Made by a program: the position numbers and the translations under genes
In this document: piece by piece, positions 7,856 through 19,100 of the stretch
Layout: each line of letters begins with the position of its first letter
Position numbering within the stretch: the first letter of the stretch is position 1
The notes under the pieces: generated by a model
Databases searched by the model: none
What the model was told of the DNA's origin: nothing
What the model saw: only the letters and a program-made list of their open reading frames with translations
NCBI GenBank assembly: GCA_964534315.1
Contig: CAZHOV010000043.1
Location: 1-34,350 of the forward strand
Direction of reading: 5' to 3'
Source of the DNA: CAZHOV01 sp964534315
GTDB taxonomy: Bacteria; Bacteroidota; Bacteroidia; Chitinophagales; Saprospiraceae
Length of the DNA: 34,350 nucleotides

Positions 7856-9538
7856 ATGAGTGACCAACGACCATGGCTAAAAAATTATCCTAACGGGGTA
7901 CCTGCCAATATAGACCCTGATGCTTATCCTTCATTGGTACATATGTTGGAAGAAGCATTCAAAAAATATAAGAAACAACCCGCTTTTACCTGCATGGGAA
8001 AAACGCTGACCTATGAAGAGGTCGATAAAAAGTCCTACCAATTTGGAGCTTATCTAAGGTCCAGAGGGCTGGAGCCGGGAGACAAAATTGCGCTTATGAT
8101 GCCCAACCTGCTCCAGTATCCAATTGCGATGTTAGGAGCGCTCCGGGCAGGTCTCATTTTGGTCAATACCAACCCTCTCTACACTCCGCGTGAAATGCAT
8201 CATCAATTCTCTGATTCTGGCGTGAAGGCCATTATCCTGGCTGAAAATTTTGCGGCTAACCTGGAGAAAATTCTCGAAGACACCCCGATTAAGACCATTA
8301 TTCTGACAAGCATTGGGGAAATGTTAGGCACTATAAAAGGAGGGATCGTCAATTTTGTCGTTCGAAAAGTTAAGGGAATGGTGCCCAAATACAACCTTCC
8401 CAATACGGTAAAATTTAATGATGCGCTAAAGCAAGGGAAAAAGTTTACCCTTCCGCCCTACGAAGGTACTCCGGACGATGTAATTTCCCTTCAGTATACC
8501 GGAGGTACTACGGGGGTCGCCAAAGGTGCCATGCTTACCAACCGCAACCTCATTTCCAACATGCAGCAGATTAAAGCCATTCTAAACCCGTTTCTGAAAG
8601 AAAGCGAGGAAACGGTGCTGTGTCCGCTCCCGCTCTACCATATTTTTGCTTTCACCGTAAACCTGCTGGCTATGGTCAATACTGGAAATCATTCCATACT
8701 AGTGACCAACCCAAGAGACATCCCAGGCTTGGTAAAAGAAATTAAAAAATATCCGATCACCTTAATCACCGGTGTAAATACTCTTTTCAATGCCCTGCTC
8801 AACAACAAAGATTTTGCTGCTATCGACTTTAGTAAACTTAAAGTAACTGTCGGCGGAGGAATGGCCGTACAACGAGCGGTAGCCGAAAAATGGCAAAAAG
8901 TAACCGGATGCCCCTTAACGGAAGGTTACGGACTGACGGAAACCTCTCCGGTAGCTTGTGTTAATCCTATTGACGGAACGGGAAAGATCGGCACGATAGG
9001 CCTTCCCATTCCTTCGACCGATGTGCGGGTCGTAGATAACCAGGGAAATGTCATGGGGCCTATGCAAGTTGGAGAGATCCAAATCAAAGGTCCTCAAGTG
9101 ATGAAAGGTTATTATAACCGGCCGGAAGAAACGGCTAAAGTGGTCGTCGAAGGAGGCTGGTTAAAAACGGGAGATATAGGGCAAATGCACGAGGACGGAT
9201 TCTTTCAAATTGTAGACCGCAAAAAAGATATGATCCTGGTATCTGGTTTTAATGTCTATCCCAATGAGATCGAAGATGTCCTGGCAGGCCATCCAAAAGT
9301 ATTGGAGGTTGCAGCCATCGGGATACCCAGCGAAAAATCAGGAGAGATGGTAAAAGTTTTTATCGTCAAAAAAGATAAATCCCTTAAGGAAGAGGAAGTA
9401 ATACAATATTGCCGGGAAAACCTGACAGGCTATAAAGTACCTAAAGCTGTTGAGTTTAGAGATGAACTGCCAAAGACCAATGTAGGTAAAATATTGAGGA
9501 GAGTGCTGAGAGATGAAGAGTTGAAAAAACAAAAGTAG
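7856..9538 (+). CDS. fadD: Long-chain fatty acid--CoA ligase (FadD-like)
   Basis: Activates free fatty acids to acyl-CoA through an acyl-AMP intermediate, feeding beta-oxidation or lipid synthesis. The 560-residue protein is collinear with FadD-type ANL enzymes. The P-loop-like Y-T-G-G-T-T-G-V-A-K-G is at 214-224, G-Y-G-L-T-E-T at 357-363 binds adenylate, and the T-G-D at 438-440 supplies the ribose-binding Asp. The hinge D-R-K-K-D is at 455-459 and the catalytic lysine K545 lies in P-K-T-N-V-G-K. All key residues are intact. Two points favour a long-chain fatty acid over a short acid or aryl acid: overall length, and G-G-G-M-A-V-Q before the adenylate motif. Exact chain length is not readable. 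The gene is transcribed away from rpsA and ends at a hairpin shared with the aconitase gene. Confidence 0.9.
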   Translation: MSDQRPWLKNYPNGVPANIDPDAYPSLVHMLEEAFKKYKKQPAFTCMGKTLTYEEVDKKSYQFGAYLRSRGLEPGDKIALMMPNLLQYPIAMLGALRAGLILVNTNPLYTPREMHHQFSDSGVKAIILAENFAANLEKILEDTPIKTIILTSIGEMLGTIKGGIVNFVVRKVKGMVPKYNLPNTVKFNDALKQGKKFTLPPYEGTPDDVISLQYTGGTTGVAKGAMLTNRNLISNMQQIKAILNPFLKESEETVLCPLPLYHIFAFTVNLLAMVNTGNHSILVTNPRDIPGLVKEIKKYPITLITGVNTLFNALLNNKDFAAIDFSKLKVTVGGGMAVQRAVAEKWQKVTGCPLTEGYGLTETSPVACVNPIDGTGKIGTIGLPIPSTDVRVVDNQGNVMGPMQVGEIQIKGPQVMKGYYNRPEETAKVVVEGGWLKTGDIGQMHEDGFFQIVDRKKDMILVSGFNVYPNEIEDVLAGHPKVLEVAAIGIPSEKSGEMVKVFIVKKDKSLKEEEVIQYCRENLTGYKVPKAVEFRDELPKTNVGKILRRVLRDEELKKQK

Positions 9539-9545
9539 TAAAATA

Positions 9546-9584
9546 AAAAAACCGGCTTCGCAAGCGAGCCGGTTTTTTTATTTT
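9546..9584. terminator. Bidirectional terminator between the ligase and aconitase genes
   Basis: The stem ACCGGCT/AGCCGGT starts about 12 bases after the ligase stop (TAG, 9536-9538) and has a short C/G-closing inner stem. It is preceded by six As and followed by seven Ts, so it can stop transcripts from both convergent genes; the aconitase stop is at 9602. Confidence 0.88.
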
Positions 9585-9601
9585 ACTGCTTAAGCCTTTA
9601 T

Positions 9602-11884
9602 TTAGGCCACTCCGGCATCTTGCCGGATTTTATTCAATGCAGAACCTGCATTCACCCAACTGATCTGGGCCTTATTGTAGGTATGCGCCACTTCAAAGCG
9701 GTCTTCCGTTCCATCCGAATGCTTTAGCACCACGGTAAGGTTTTTACCGGGAGCCATGGTGTCCAGACCTTCAATGTCTATTAGATCATCCTGACGAACT
9801 TTTTTATAATCATCCGGATTGACGAAGGTAAGGGCCAACATCCCTTGCTTTTTGAGATTCGTTTCATGAATCCGGGCAAAAGACTTAACAATCACTGCTT
9901 TCACACCTAAGAAACGAGGCTCCATAGCTGCATGCTCTCTTGAAGAACCTTCACCATAGTTATCCTCTCCGAACACAACAGTTCCAATTCCTGCCGCTTT
10001 ATATTTTCGTGCTGAATCGGGTACTGGTAAAAACTCGGCCTTGTCGTTACTATCTACATAGTTAGCGACATTATTCATTTCATCATTGAAATAGTTGACC
10101 GCTCCGATAAAGCAGTTGTTAGAAATATTATCCAAGTGCCCTCTAAACTTCAACCAAGGTCCTGCCATTGAAATGTGATCGGTCGTACATTTTCCTTTTG
10201 TTTTGATCAACAAGCGCATATCAGTAAGCTGACGCTGAGTGATTGGTTCAAAAGGAGTCAATAACTGCAAACGATCGGAATTTTCGTCGATTTCCACTGT
10301 AACTTCCTGACCGTTATCGGCAGGTGCAATAAATCCGGGATCTGCTACATCAAATCCTTGTGGAGGGAGCTCTACGCCTTTAGGCGGTTCCAATTTTACT
10401 TCTTCTCCCTTTTCATTAACCAATGTATCTATCAACGGATTGAAGGTTAGTTCCCCGGCAATAGCCATAGCTGTTACAATCTCAGGAGAAGCAACAAAGG
10501 AGCGGGTTTGCGGATTACCGTCGTTGCGCTTCGAGAAATTCCGGTTGAAAGAGGTAATGATAGAGTTGGCGCGATTTGGATCGTCGGTATGTCGAGCCCA
10601 TTGCCCAATGCAAGGACCACAAGCATTAGCGAGTACCAATCCGCCTATTTTTTCAAACGTATCTAATTGTCCGTCCCGGTCTACAGTAAATCTAATCTGT
10701 TCAGAACCGGGGGTAATGGTAAATTCAGATTTCACTTTCAGATGCTTATCGACAGCTTGCTGAGCAAGGGAAGAGGCCCGGTCAAGATCTTCGTAAGAAG
10801 AGTTGGTACAAGAACCGATCAATCCAACTTCCAGCTTTTGGGGATAACCATTTTCTCTGACAGCTTCCGCAAATTTAGAGATTGGCCACGCCAAATCGGG
10901 CGTGTAGGGGCCATTGATATGCGGCTCCAGCGTGAAAAGGTCGATTTCGATCACTTGATCGAAGTATTGTTCGGGATTGTCGTAGCACTCTTGGTCACCA
11001 GTAAGATATTCAGCTACTTGATCTGCCAGGTCAGCGACTTCAGCGCGTTCGGTAGCTCTGAGGTAGCGGCTCATGGCTTCATCATAGCCGAAAGTTGATG
11101 TGGTAGCTCCGATTTCGGCTCCCATATTACAGATTGTTCCTTTTCCGGTACACGAAAGAGAGGTTGCTCCGGGGCCAAAATATTCAACGATCGCTCCGGT
11201 TCCTCCTTTAACGGTAAGAACACCGGCCACTTTCAGGATCACATCTTTGGAAGAAGTCCATCCGCTCAACTCACCGGTTAATTTTACACCGATAACTTTC
11301 GGCATTTTTAGCTCCCATGGCATTCCGGCCATCACATCTACGGCATCCGCTCCACCAACGCCGATAGCAACCATTCCCAGTCCGCCGGCATTGGGCGTAT
11401 GGGAGTCAGTCCCGATCATCATTCCACCGGGGAAAGCATAGTTTTCGAGGACAATCTGATGAATAATGCCAGCTCCGGGCTTCCAAAAGCCAATACCATA
11501 TTTAACCGATGCAGAAGCCAGGAAATCATAAACTTCCGAATTGACATTTAAGGCCTTATTCAAATCCTTATCTGCTCCGATTTCTGCTTGAATCAGGTGA
11601 TCGCAGTGTACGGTAGTCGGTACCGCTACGTTTTCTTTCCCGGCCATCATAAATTGGAGTACTGCCATTTGAGCCGTAGCATCCTGCATGGCCACTCTGT
11701 CTGGAGCAAAAAATACATAATCCTTACCCCGGCCATAATGCTGAAGAGGTGATTCCTCGTGAAGGTGGGCATACAAAATCTTTTCAGTCAAAGTCAGGGG
11801 ACGCCCCAACTTTTCTTTGGCTTCATCTACCCGACTTGGAAAGGTCTTGTAGAAAGCCTTGATCATATCAATATCGAAAGGCAT
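9602..11884 (-). CDS. acn: Aconitate hydratase, mitochondrial type
   Basis: Isomerises citrate to isocitrate in the TCA cycle using a [4Fe-4S] cluster. The 760-residue length and domain order match mitochondrial-type aconitase rather than the longer AcnA/IRP form or AcnB. V-P-T-T-V-H-C-D-H is at 88-96, G-T-D-S-H-T-P-N-A-G-G at 158-168, and the cluster ligands are C359 (I-G-S-C-T-N) and C422/C425 (A-C-G-P-C). The swivel-domain Y-G-E-G-S-S-R-E-H at 643-651 contains the catalytic serine and arginine. All are present, so the enzyme should be active. The gene is single, with no TCA neighbours. It ends at the terminator shared with the acyl-CoA ligase gene; its start ATG at 11884 follows a leader of about 30 bases if the promoter box at 11919 is right. 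Confidence 0.96.
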   Translation of the reverse strand: MPFDIDMIKAFYKTFPSRVDEAKEKLGRPLTLTEKILYAHLHEESPLQHYGRGKDYVFFAPDRVAMQDATAQMAVLQFMMAGKENVAVPTTVHCDHLIQAEIGADKDLNKALNVNSEVYDFLASASVKYGIGFWKPGAGIIHQIVLENYAFPGGMMIGTDSHTPNAGGLGMVAIGVGGADAVDVMAGMPWELKMPKVIGVKLTGELSGWTSSKDVILKVAGVLTVKGGTGAIVEYFGPGATSLSCTGKGTICNMGAEIGATTSTFGYDEAMSRYLRATERAEVADLADQVAEYLTGDQECYDNPEQYFDQVIEIDLFTLEPHINGPYTPDLAWPISKFAEAVRENGYPQKLEVGLIGSCTNSSYEDLDRASSLAQQAVDKHLKVKSEFTITPGSEQIRFTVDRDGQLDTFEKIGGLVLANACGPCIGQWARHTDDPNRANSIITSFNRNFSKRNDGNPQTRSFVASPEIVTAMAIAGELTFNPLIDTLVNEKGEEVKLEPPKGVELPPQGFDVADPGFIAPADNGQEVTVEIDENSDRLQLLTPFEPITQRQLTDMRLLIKTKGKCTTDHISMAGPWLKFRGHLDNISNNCFIGAVNYFNDEMNNVANYVDSNDKAEFLPVPDSARKYKAAGIGTVVFGEDNYGEGSSREHAAMEPRFLGVKAVIVKSFARIHETNLKKQGMLALTFVNPDDYKKVRQDDLIDIEGLDTMAPGKNLTVVLKHSDGTEDRFEVAHTYNKAQISWVNAGSALNKIRQDAGVA

Positions 11885-11918
11885 AATTTGAAACTTTTAG
11901 TTAGTAAATATGGGTCTG

Positions 11919-11926
11919 CAAAAATA
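11919..11926 (-). promoter_or_regulatory. Probable -7 box for the aconitase gene
   Basis: TATTTTTG on the minus strand, 35 bases before the start codon, fits TAnnTTTG. The region 19-20 bases further upstream is a T-run without a clean TTG, so the match is partial. Confidence 0.45.
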
Positions 11927-12042
11927 GCAATTTGATCGACGTTAAAAAATAACACGACTTAATATTCTTTTTAGTATCGTTTACAGAACAACTTTCACCA
12001 TTTATATCCAACCTCCCTGTTTTACCTCTGGTTTTTATTTTT

Positions 12043-12050
12043 TACCTTCG
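12043..12050 (+). promoter_or_regulatory. Possible -7 box for ruvA
   Basis: TACCTTCG differs by one base from TACCTTTG and lies 74 bases before the ruvA ATG. If used, transcription would begin close to 12057 and nearly the entire leader would be the heptad repeat array that follows. Confidence 0.35.
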
Positions 12051-12060
12051 CAGCCGATTT

Positions 12061-12123
12061 GCAATGAGCAATGTGCAATGTGCAATGAACTATTAACCAT
12101 TAACCACTAACTACTAACTACCA
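12061..12123 (+). repeat. Degenerate 7-bp tandem array ending at the ruvA start codon
   Basis: Exactly nine 7-base units fill the 63 bases before the ATG: GCAATGA, GCAATGT, GCAATGT, GCAATGA, ACTATTA, ACCATTA, ACCACTA, ACTACTA, ACTACCA. The period never slips although the unit drifts from GCAATGN to ACYAYTA. The same unit family appears, in one or both orientations, at 24057-24133 and 33196-33293. Confidence 0.85.
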
Positions 12124-12714
12124 ATGATCGCTTACATCAAGGGAGAAATAACGTTTAAAACTCCGGAATATATATTGGTGGAAACCGGTGGCATTGGCTA
12201 TCAGGTATTTATCAGTTTGTCTACCTATGCGCAAATTGAGAAATTGGAGCGGGTAAAAATTTGGACGTACCAACATATCAAAGAAGACAGCCATACACTT
12301 TATGGCTTTGCTGATCAGGTGGAAAAAAAATTATTTGGTCAGCTAATTTCTGTTTCCGGGGTTGGTCCGAGTACCGCTATTCAAATTCTTTCCAGCATGG
12401 AGCTTGATGAATTGAAGGGAGCGATTATTGGAGAAAATACCGCTGCATTCAAGCGTGTAAAAGGGGTTGGCACGAAAACTGCACAACGAATTATATTGGA
12501 CTTAAAAGATAAATTGTTGAAAGATGGTGCAGAAAGCATTATTCCAATTTCAGCTACAAACAATACAATTAAACAAGAAGCGTTATCTGCTTTAGTAGGT
12601 TTAGGTTTTCAGCGATCTAGAGCCCAAAAAGCTCTTAACGCTATTTTGAAAAGCCAACCGGAAATTAGTAGTGTTGAAGAACTTGTCAAACAATCTTTAA
12701 AGCAACTATCTTAA
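12124..12714 (+). CDS. ruvA: Holliday junction branch migration protein RuvA
   Basis: RuvA binds four-way DNA junctions as a tetramer and loads the RuvB motor. The 196-residue protein has the OB-fold domain I (1-62), with the opening M-I-A-Y-I-K-G and T-G-G-I-G-Y-x-V. Domain II holds two helix-hairpin-helix motifs, S-G-V-G-P-S-T-A at 78-85 and K-G-V-G-T-K-T-A-Q-R-I at 113-123. The flexible linker is at about 133-147 and the C-terminal domain III (148-196) is the RuvB contact. In many Bacteroidota ruvA lies just upstream of sprA, as here, though 455 bases separate them and a separate sprA promoter is likely. Its translation start directly abuts a heptad repeat array. Confidence 0.95.
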   Translation: MIAYIKGEITFKTPEYILVETGGIGYQVFISLSTYAQIEKLERVKIWTYQHIKEDSHTLYGFADQVEKKLFGQLISVSGVGPSTAIQILSSMELDELKGAIIGENTAAFKRVKGVGTKTAQRIILDLKDKLLKDGAESIIPISATNNTIKQEALSALVGLGFQRSRAQKALNAILKSQPEISSVEELVKQSLKQLS

Positions 12715-13169
12715 TTTGAATTGTCTTTGACTGATAGATGACGAAATAGTTAATCCGTTTTTGTTAAAATTAAACACCTAAAAATTCAAATAACATTTTA
12801 ACGTTATCATAACATGTTTTGAACCCATTGGATGAATCTATTAATAGATTTTCCAATGAATTGAAAAGGATAGGGTAAAATTAATAGTGTCTATGAAAGA
12901 ATATTACAATTTTGTATAAGAAGAACATTTCACAATTATATTTTGTTCGATTTACCTCTTAATTAATTGTATACGACTGAAACGGGTGAAACATATCGTT
13001 TCTGTTCTTGCGCTCTATCCTTCCCATTGACCCAATTATTAAGCTTTTTCACAAATAGGGATGCATGCCAGCCTTAGGCTGTTTAGCTATCCCTTTCATT
13101 TTGTTTGTTAACCTTATTATTTCATCGGATACATTCCATTTTTTGAATGAAATCCTATGTAAATAAACC
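12715..13169. other. Long ruvA-sprA intergenic region with two inverted repeats
   Basis: 455 bases, very AT-rich, with no gene seen. It holds an inverted repeat at 12827-12859: outer arms CATTGGA/TCCAATG around the perfect 16-base palindrome AATCTATTAATAGATT at 12836-12851. It has no following T run, so it is more like an operator or cruciform than a terminator. A second, bulged stem at 13057-13094 (AGGGAT...ATCCCT enclosing CAGCC-TTA-GGCTG) lies about 75 bases before the sprA ATG and could be a leader structure. I could not find a clean TAnnTTTG box for sprA. Confidence 0.55.
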
Positions 13170-16100
13170 ATGAAGAAAGTCAATTTTTTACACGGTTTTT
13201 TGTTGATCATCGTCATTTTGCAGGCCCATATTAGCCTGGCAAATAACGCCAATCTACAGGATCCCTACGAACCTCAGTTTGTTCTCGTAGAACAGGATAC
13301 TAATATTTTGGGCGACCGCTTTGGAGACTTTATTAATAACCCGAGCAACAATCCTTTTGACCTCAATGACCCTTCTATAATCGAACAAGAGGTTGAATAC
13401 GATCCGGAAACGGACAATTATATGATCAACGAACGCATTGGCGACGATTTTTACCGGATGCCCAGTTACATGACATTTGATGAATATTTTAATTATCGGC
13501 AAGAACAAGAACAAAAAGCCTATTTTCAAGAACTCTCCGGCGTAAGCACGGGCTATAACACCGGCGGAGGCCTACTCGATCCGATCAAAAAGTTCGACAT
13601 TGAAAACAACTTGATCGACCGGCTTTTCGGTGGTACCGCAGTCGATATAAGGCCTCAGGGTAATATTGACCTTACTTTCGGAGTTGACTTCCAACGGGTA
13701 GAAAATCCGATCCTCCCCCTAAGAACTCAGCGGCAGGGTGGATTCGATTTTGACATGGATATACAAATGAGCGTTACCGGGAAGATCGGTGAAAAACTAA
13801 ACCTTTCCTTTAACTACAATACCAATGCCGTCTTTGATTTTGATAATCAAATGAAACTAGACTACAATAGTGCTGCCTTTACAGAGGATGATATCCTAAA
13901 ACGGATCGAAGCGGGTAATGTGAGTCTTCCGCTACAAAGCAATCTGATTCAGGGTAGCCAAAACCTTTTTGGTATACTCGCCGAACTCCAATTCGGTAAA
14001 CTCCGGCTTACAACCGTGGCATCACAGCAAAATAGCGAGCGTGAAGAAATACAACTGCAAGGAGGGAGCCAACTGCAGGAATTTGAAGTTCGTGCCGATG
14101 AATATGACGAAAACCGGCACTTCTTCCTTTCTCACTTCAACAGGGATAACTTCGAAAATGCACTACGCAATATTCCCCAAATCAACACCCTATTTAATAT
14201 CCGGAGAATCGAAGTCTGGGTAACCAACGACCGGAACGTTACCCAAAATATCCGGGATATCGTAGCGGTTGCCGACTTAGGGGAACCTACTGTCATTACT
14301 AATGACAACCCTAATTTTCAAGCCCCCAACCCTCCGAGAAACCTGGGCATCACCGGGAAGCAAGCGTTACCAGGCCTGGAAACAAGGTCCAATAGAGATG
14401 CCAATGATATCTATCAGGAACTGATTAACACGCCTAATATCCGGCAGCTAGATAATGTCGTCTCTATCCTCCAAGGACCAAAATTCAACTTTCAGCAAGC
14501 CAAAGACTTTGAAAAGGTAAGCGCAAGACTCTTGAATAGTTCCGAATACGACTATAATCCCCAGCTTGGATTTGTATCGCTCAACATTAATCTTCGCCCT
14601 GACCAAGTACTTGGGGTTGCCTTTGAATATGATTACAACGGAAAAACCTACCGTGTAGGTGAGTTTGCAGGAGATGTTTACGACCCGGATACACTGGGGG
14701 TGATTTTTGTAAAAATGCTAAAAAGTACAACCCCTCGTGTCGATATCCCCTTGTGGGATTTGATGATGAAAAATATCTATCCGACCGGAGCATTCCAAGC
14801 TAGTTCTGAAGATTTCAGACTGGATATCTTTTACGAAGATCCGGGAGGTGGGCAAAAGCGATTTATTCCAGACTTACCAGAAGTTCCCCTACTACAAGTC
14901 TTTAACCTTGACAACCTCAACGTACAGGGTGACCCCGCCCCTGACGGCGTCTTCGATTATGTGCCGGGCGTCACTATATTCCCGCGAAACGGTCGTATTA
15001 TGTTTCCCGTACTCGAACCCTTCGGTACCGACCTGGCTGAAACACTAGACGACCCCGTGCTGGTCAACCGGTACTCTTATCAAGAACTCTATGACTCTAC
15101 CGTATTTAGAGCTCAGGAAGTCCAGGAAAAAAACAGATTTGTTGTCAGAGGATCCTATAAATCCAGCGTCGCATCTGAAATTTCGCTCGGAACCTTTAAC
15201 TTACCAAGAGGATCAGTCATCGTACGGGCAGGAGGGCAGATTCTCCAAGAAGGTCAGGATTATGAAATTGACTACAACATTGGAAGAGTCCGAATCCTGA
15301 ACGATGCCATTCTGAATTCTGGTGTTCCTATTAATATTTCTTTTGAAGATAATTCCCTCTTTGGTTTTCAACGCAAAACCCTGCTGGGGCTAAGGGCCGA
15401 CTATGAAATTAATGAAAACTTTAACATTGGAGGTACTTATATGCACCTGTTCGAACGGCCATTCACCCAAAAAGTAAATATTGGAGATGATCCGATCAAT
15501 AACCGGGTGTACGGATTAGATTTTAACTACAGCACCGATGCTCCTTTTATCACCAAAGCGCTTGATTTTCTTCCGCTTCTCAATACTAAAGAACCTTCCA
15601 GCCTAACTTTAACCGCAGAATTCGCCGCCCTCGACCCCGGCCACTCCAATGCCATTAATCAGGGGCGGACAGATGATGATAAAAAGGATAGAAGCGGAGT
15701 TGTTTATCTAGACGATTTTGAGGGAAGTACGAGTAGTATTGATCTTAGAAACCCCGTAGTTTCTTGGGTGATGTCGAGTGTGCCTCAAGATGATAATTTT
15801 GGAAATAATAACCTCTTTCCGGAATCTCAATTTATTGATTCCACCCTTTCAGGTGTCAACAGAGCCCGATTAAACTGGTACCGGATTGATGACGCCATAC
15901 GAAACGGTGATGATGACTCAGATCCCTACCGGAAGCCAGTGTTAGAGACGGAAGTGTTTCCAAATTTCAATCCGCAATTCCAGGGAAATAACATATTACA
16001 ATCACTCGACCTGACTTATTACCCCAATGAGAGAGGTCCTTATAATTTTGACGTACCCAATGGTACCGAATACTCTGCCGGGGTGGAAGAAGCTGATGGC

Positions 16101-19100
16101 GGGTTAGTTTTGAGAGATCCACAATCCAGGTGGGGTGGTATTATGCGCGCTATCAATACCAACAACTTTGAAGCGGCCAATATTGAGTTTATCGAATTCT
16201 GGTTGCTAAACCCCTTTATGCCCAACTCTGAAGGGGTAGTTCCAACCGGTGGTGATTTGTACATCAACCTGGGAAATATTTCGGAAGACGTACTGAGAGA
16301 TTCCAGAAATTTCTATGAAAATGGACTACCTACCGATGACGATGACCGAAATCCGGATACTACCAGATGGGGGTTGATCCCTAGAAAACCGCCTATTGTC
16401 AATGCCTTTGATAATGATAACGAAAAAAGAGCACGCCAGGATGTCGGTTTTGACGGGCTTACAGATGAAGGAGAACGCTTGTTATTTGATGATTTTCTCA
16501 ATCAGTTACAAGCTTCCAATATTTCGCCTGCCGTAGTCAATCAGGTTACACAAGACCCCGCCAATGATAACTTTGTGAATTTCAGAGATGAAAACGCTTA
16601 TGACGATGATGACGGGGTTTATCAGAGATATAGCCTATTTAATAACCCTCAGGGCAATTCCCCTGTCAATGACGGTAGCTCTCCGGTCAATGCCTTTACC
16701 AATAGACCAGATACAGAAGATATTAATCAGGATAACACGCTAAATGAAACAGAAGCGTATTATCAATACCGCATAAAACTTCAGCCAGGCGATCCACTCG
16801 TTGACGCAACCGGTTTCACCATTAAAAGAGAACAAAACGACTACATCACTGATACTGTAAGGGGAGAAACGGGAGTTTGGTACCGTTTTAAAATACCCAG
16901 AGATCAGTTTACTGGCAGGGTAGGTGGTATCAACGACTTCCGATCTATTCGATTTATGCGTATGTACATGACTAACTGGGAACAACAGGTCACCCTTCGA
17001 TTTGCAAGGCTTGAACTAGTGCGTAACCAATGGAGAAGATATCAACTCAACCTGGAGCGACAAATCTGCGAACCTTCTGATAATCAAGGAGTCGCTTTCG
17101 ACCTCAATGCTGTAAATATTGAAGAAAACAGTACCAGAGCTCCGTTTAACTATGTGCTGCCCAACGGAATCGAACGGGAGCAATCGATCGGTGCCTTCCC
17201 CGATGCCTTACAGAACGAGCAATCCCTTTCTGTTACGCTCTGTAATATGCAGTGCCCAAATGATGCAAAAGCGATATTTAAAATTATCAATTTTGATATG
17301 CGTTTATATGAACGCCTTAGAATGTTCGTTCACGCAGAGTCAGATATGCAACTCGATCCCGGCGATATGTCTATTTTCCTCCGGCTTGGTAGTGACGCTA
17401 CCAATAACTTTTACGAGTATGAGATCCCACTGGTCATGTCGGAAATTGACCGGGCAAGTCAATTTCCGAGTACTTCGGCCGAATATGTGGATGAAATCTG
17501 GAGACCTGAAAACGAGTTTGACTTCCCGCTTGAGCTATTGAAAACCGTCAAAAAACAACGGAACAGTAATGGCTCTTTGGAGGAAGTGTATGAAATTGAT
17601 GATCCGGATAAACCAACAAATAAGGTCAAAGTACTTGGAAACCCCAATCTGGGTTATGTCAAAAGCGTCATGGTCGGTTTGCGGAACAGATCAGGTGAGC
17701 CCCTGCCCGGTTGTGTAGAAGTCTGGATCAATGAGTTGAGAGTAGCAGGACTTGATGAGCGGGGCGGTGTAGCCGGATTAGCTAGAATGGATGTCAAATT
17801 AGCAGATCTGGGCGATATGACCCTGGCTGCAAACTATACCAGTATCGGTTATGGCGGTTTAGAACAGAAAGTGACCGAACGCTCTCGTGAAGAGATTATT
17901 CAATACGATGTAGCGACGACCCTCCAACTGGGTAAATTTTTACCGGAAAAATCGGGCATCAGTATTCCTTTTTATGCCCACTATTCAGAGGAATACCGAA
18001 ATCCTGAATTCGACCCTTATGATCTCGACATCCCGCTGAAAGAGAAATTGCAGGAAGAGGATGACCGTTCCAAACGGGATTCGATCAAAGAGCTCGCTCA
18101 GGAATATACCCGACTGACCAGCTACAATTTTACGAATGTTCGAAAAAACCGGACCGCTAAGAATGCTCCTGCTTTCCCTTGGGATATTTCTAACTTCAGC
18201 TTTACCTACGGCTATGACCAAACATTCCAGCGAACCCCCTTTATTGCCAAAGATCAACTGGATCGCTACCGGGCAGCAATTGACTATACTTACAATATGA
18301 AACCACTTTATATTTATCCCTTTAAAAAACTGATAAAAAAGGATAAAAACTTCAAGTGGATTTCCCAGATCAATTTTAATCCGATCCCCAACTCCTTCAG
18401 CTTTTCTACTAACATGGACCGGCAATTCCAGGAAACCCGCTATCGGTTTACCGGAACAGATGAAAAATCCCCCGTCAACACCTTCTTTAATAAATCATTC
18501 CTCTGGACCAGGCAGTATAACCTGAACTGGGACCTTGCCAAAAACCTGAAGCTTAATTTTAGTGCGAACAATAATGGAGTGATCGATGAACCCCGGGAAT
18601 TTGACCTGGAAAATAATCCCATTACTCCTCAAGAAAGACGCGATAGTATATGGACGAATATCAAAAATTTTGGGCGAACGAAGGTTTACAGCCACAACTT
18701 AAATTTAAACTATACCCTCCCGCTCAAAAATATTCCGCTACTTGACTGGATAAACGTTAAGGGTACTTATAATGCAAACTATGGATGGAATGCCGCCGCC
18801 CTAAACGTAGACTCTTTAGGAAATACCGTTCAAAATAGTCAATCCAGACAATTGAGTGCAGACTTTAAATTTGAAAGCCTCTATAATAAATCGAAGTATC
18901 TAAAGAAAATTAATCGGAAGAGTTCTAGAGGGAGAGGAAGAGGCTCCCGGGCCAGACCCTCGCCGAGAAGGAATAATAGCAAGAATAGCAGGGCAAAAAA
19001 ATCGAAGAAAGAGCGTGAACCAAGCGGCATTGAAAAAGCCCTGATCCGTCCCCTAATGATGCTTAGAACTGCCCGAATGCGATATAATGAAGACTTTTCT

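Noticed and set aside
10667..11098. A 143-codon plus-strand frame inside the aconitase gene
   Set aside because: Entirely antisense to a full-length enzyme with intact active-site residues; composition is that of an antisense shadow.
12061..12123. CRISPR or telomere-like repeat
   Set aside because: Unit of 7 bases with drifting sequence and no spacers; not a repeat-spacer pattern, and a telomere is not expected inside a bacterial gene cluster.
13049..13252. A 67-codon minus-strand frame at the sprA start
   Set aside because: Overlaps the sprA signal peptide region on the opposite strand with no supporting feature.
17985..18425. A 146-codon minus-strand frame inside sprA
   Set aside because: Lies wholly within sprA on the other strand; no start signal or domain.
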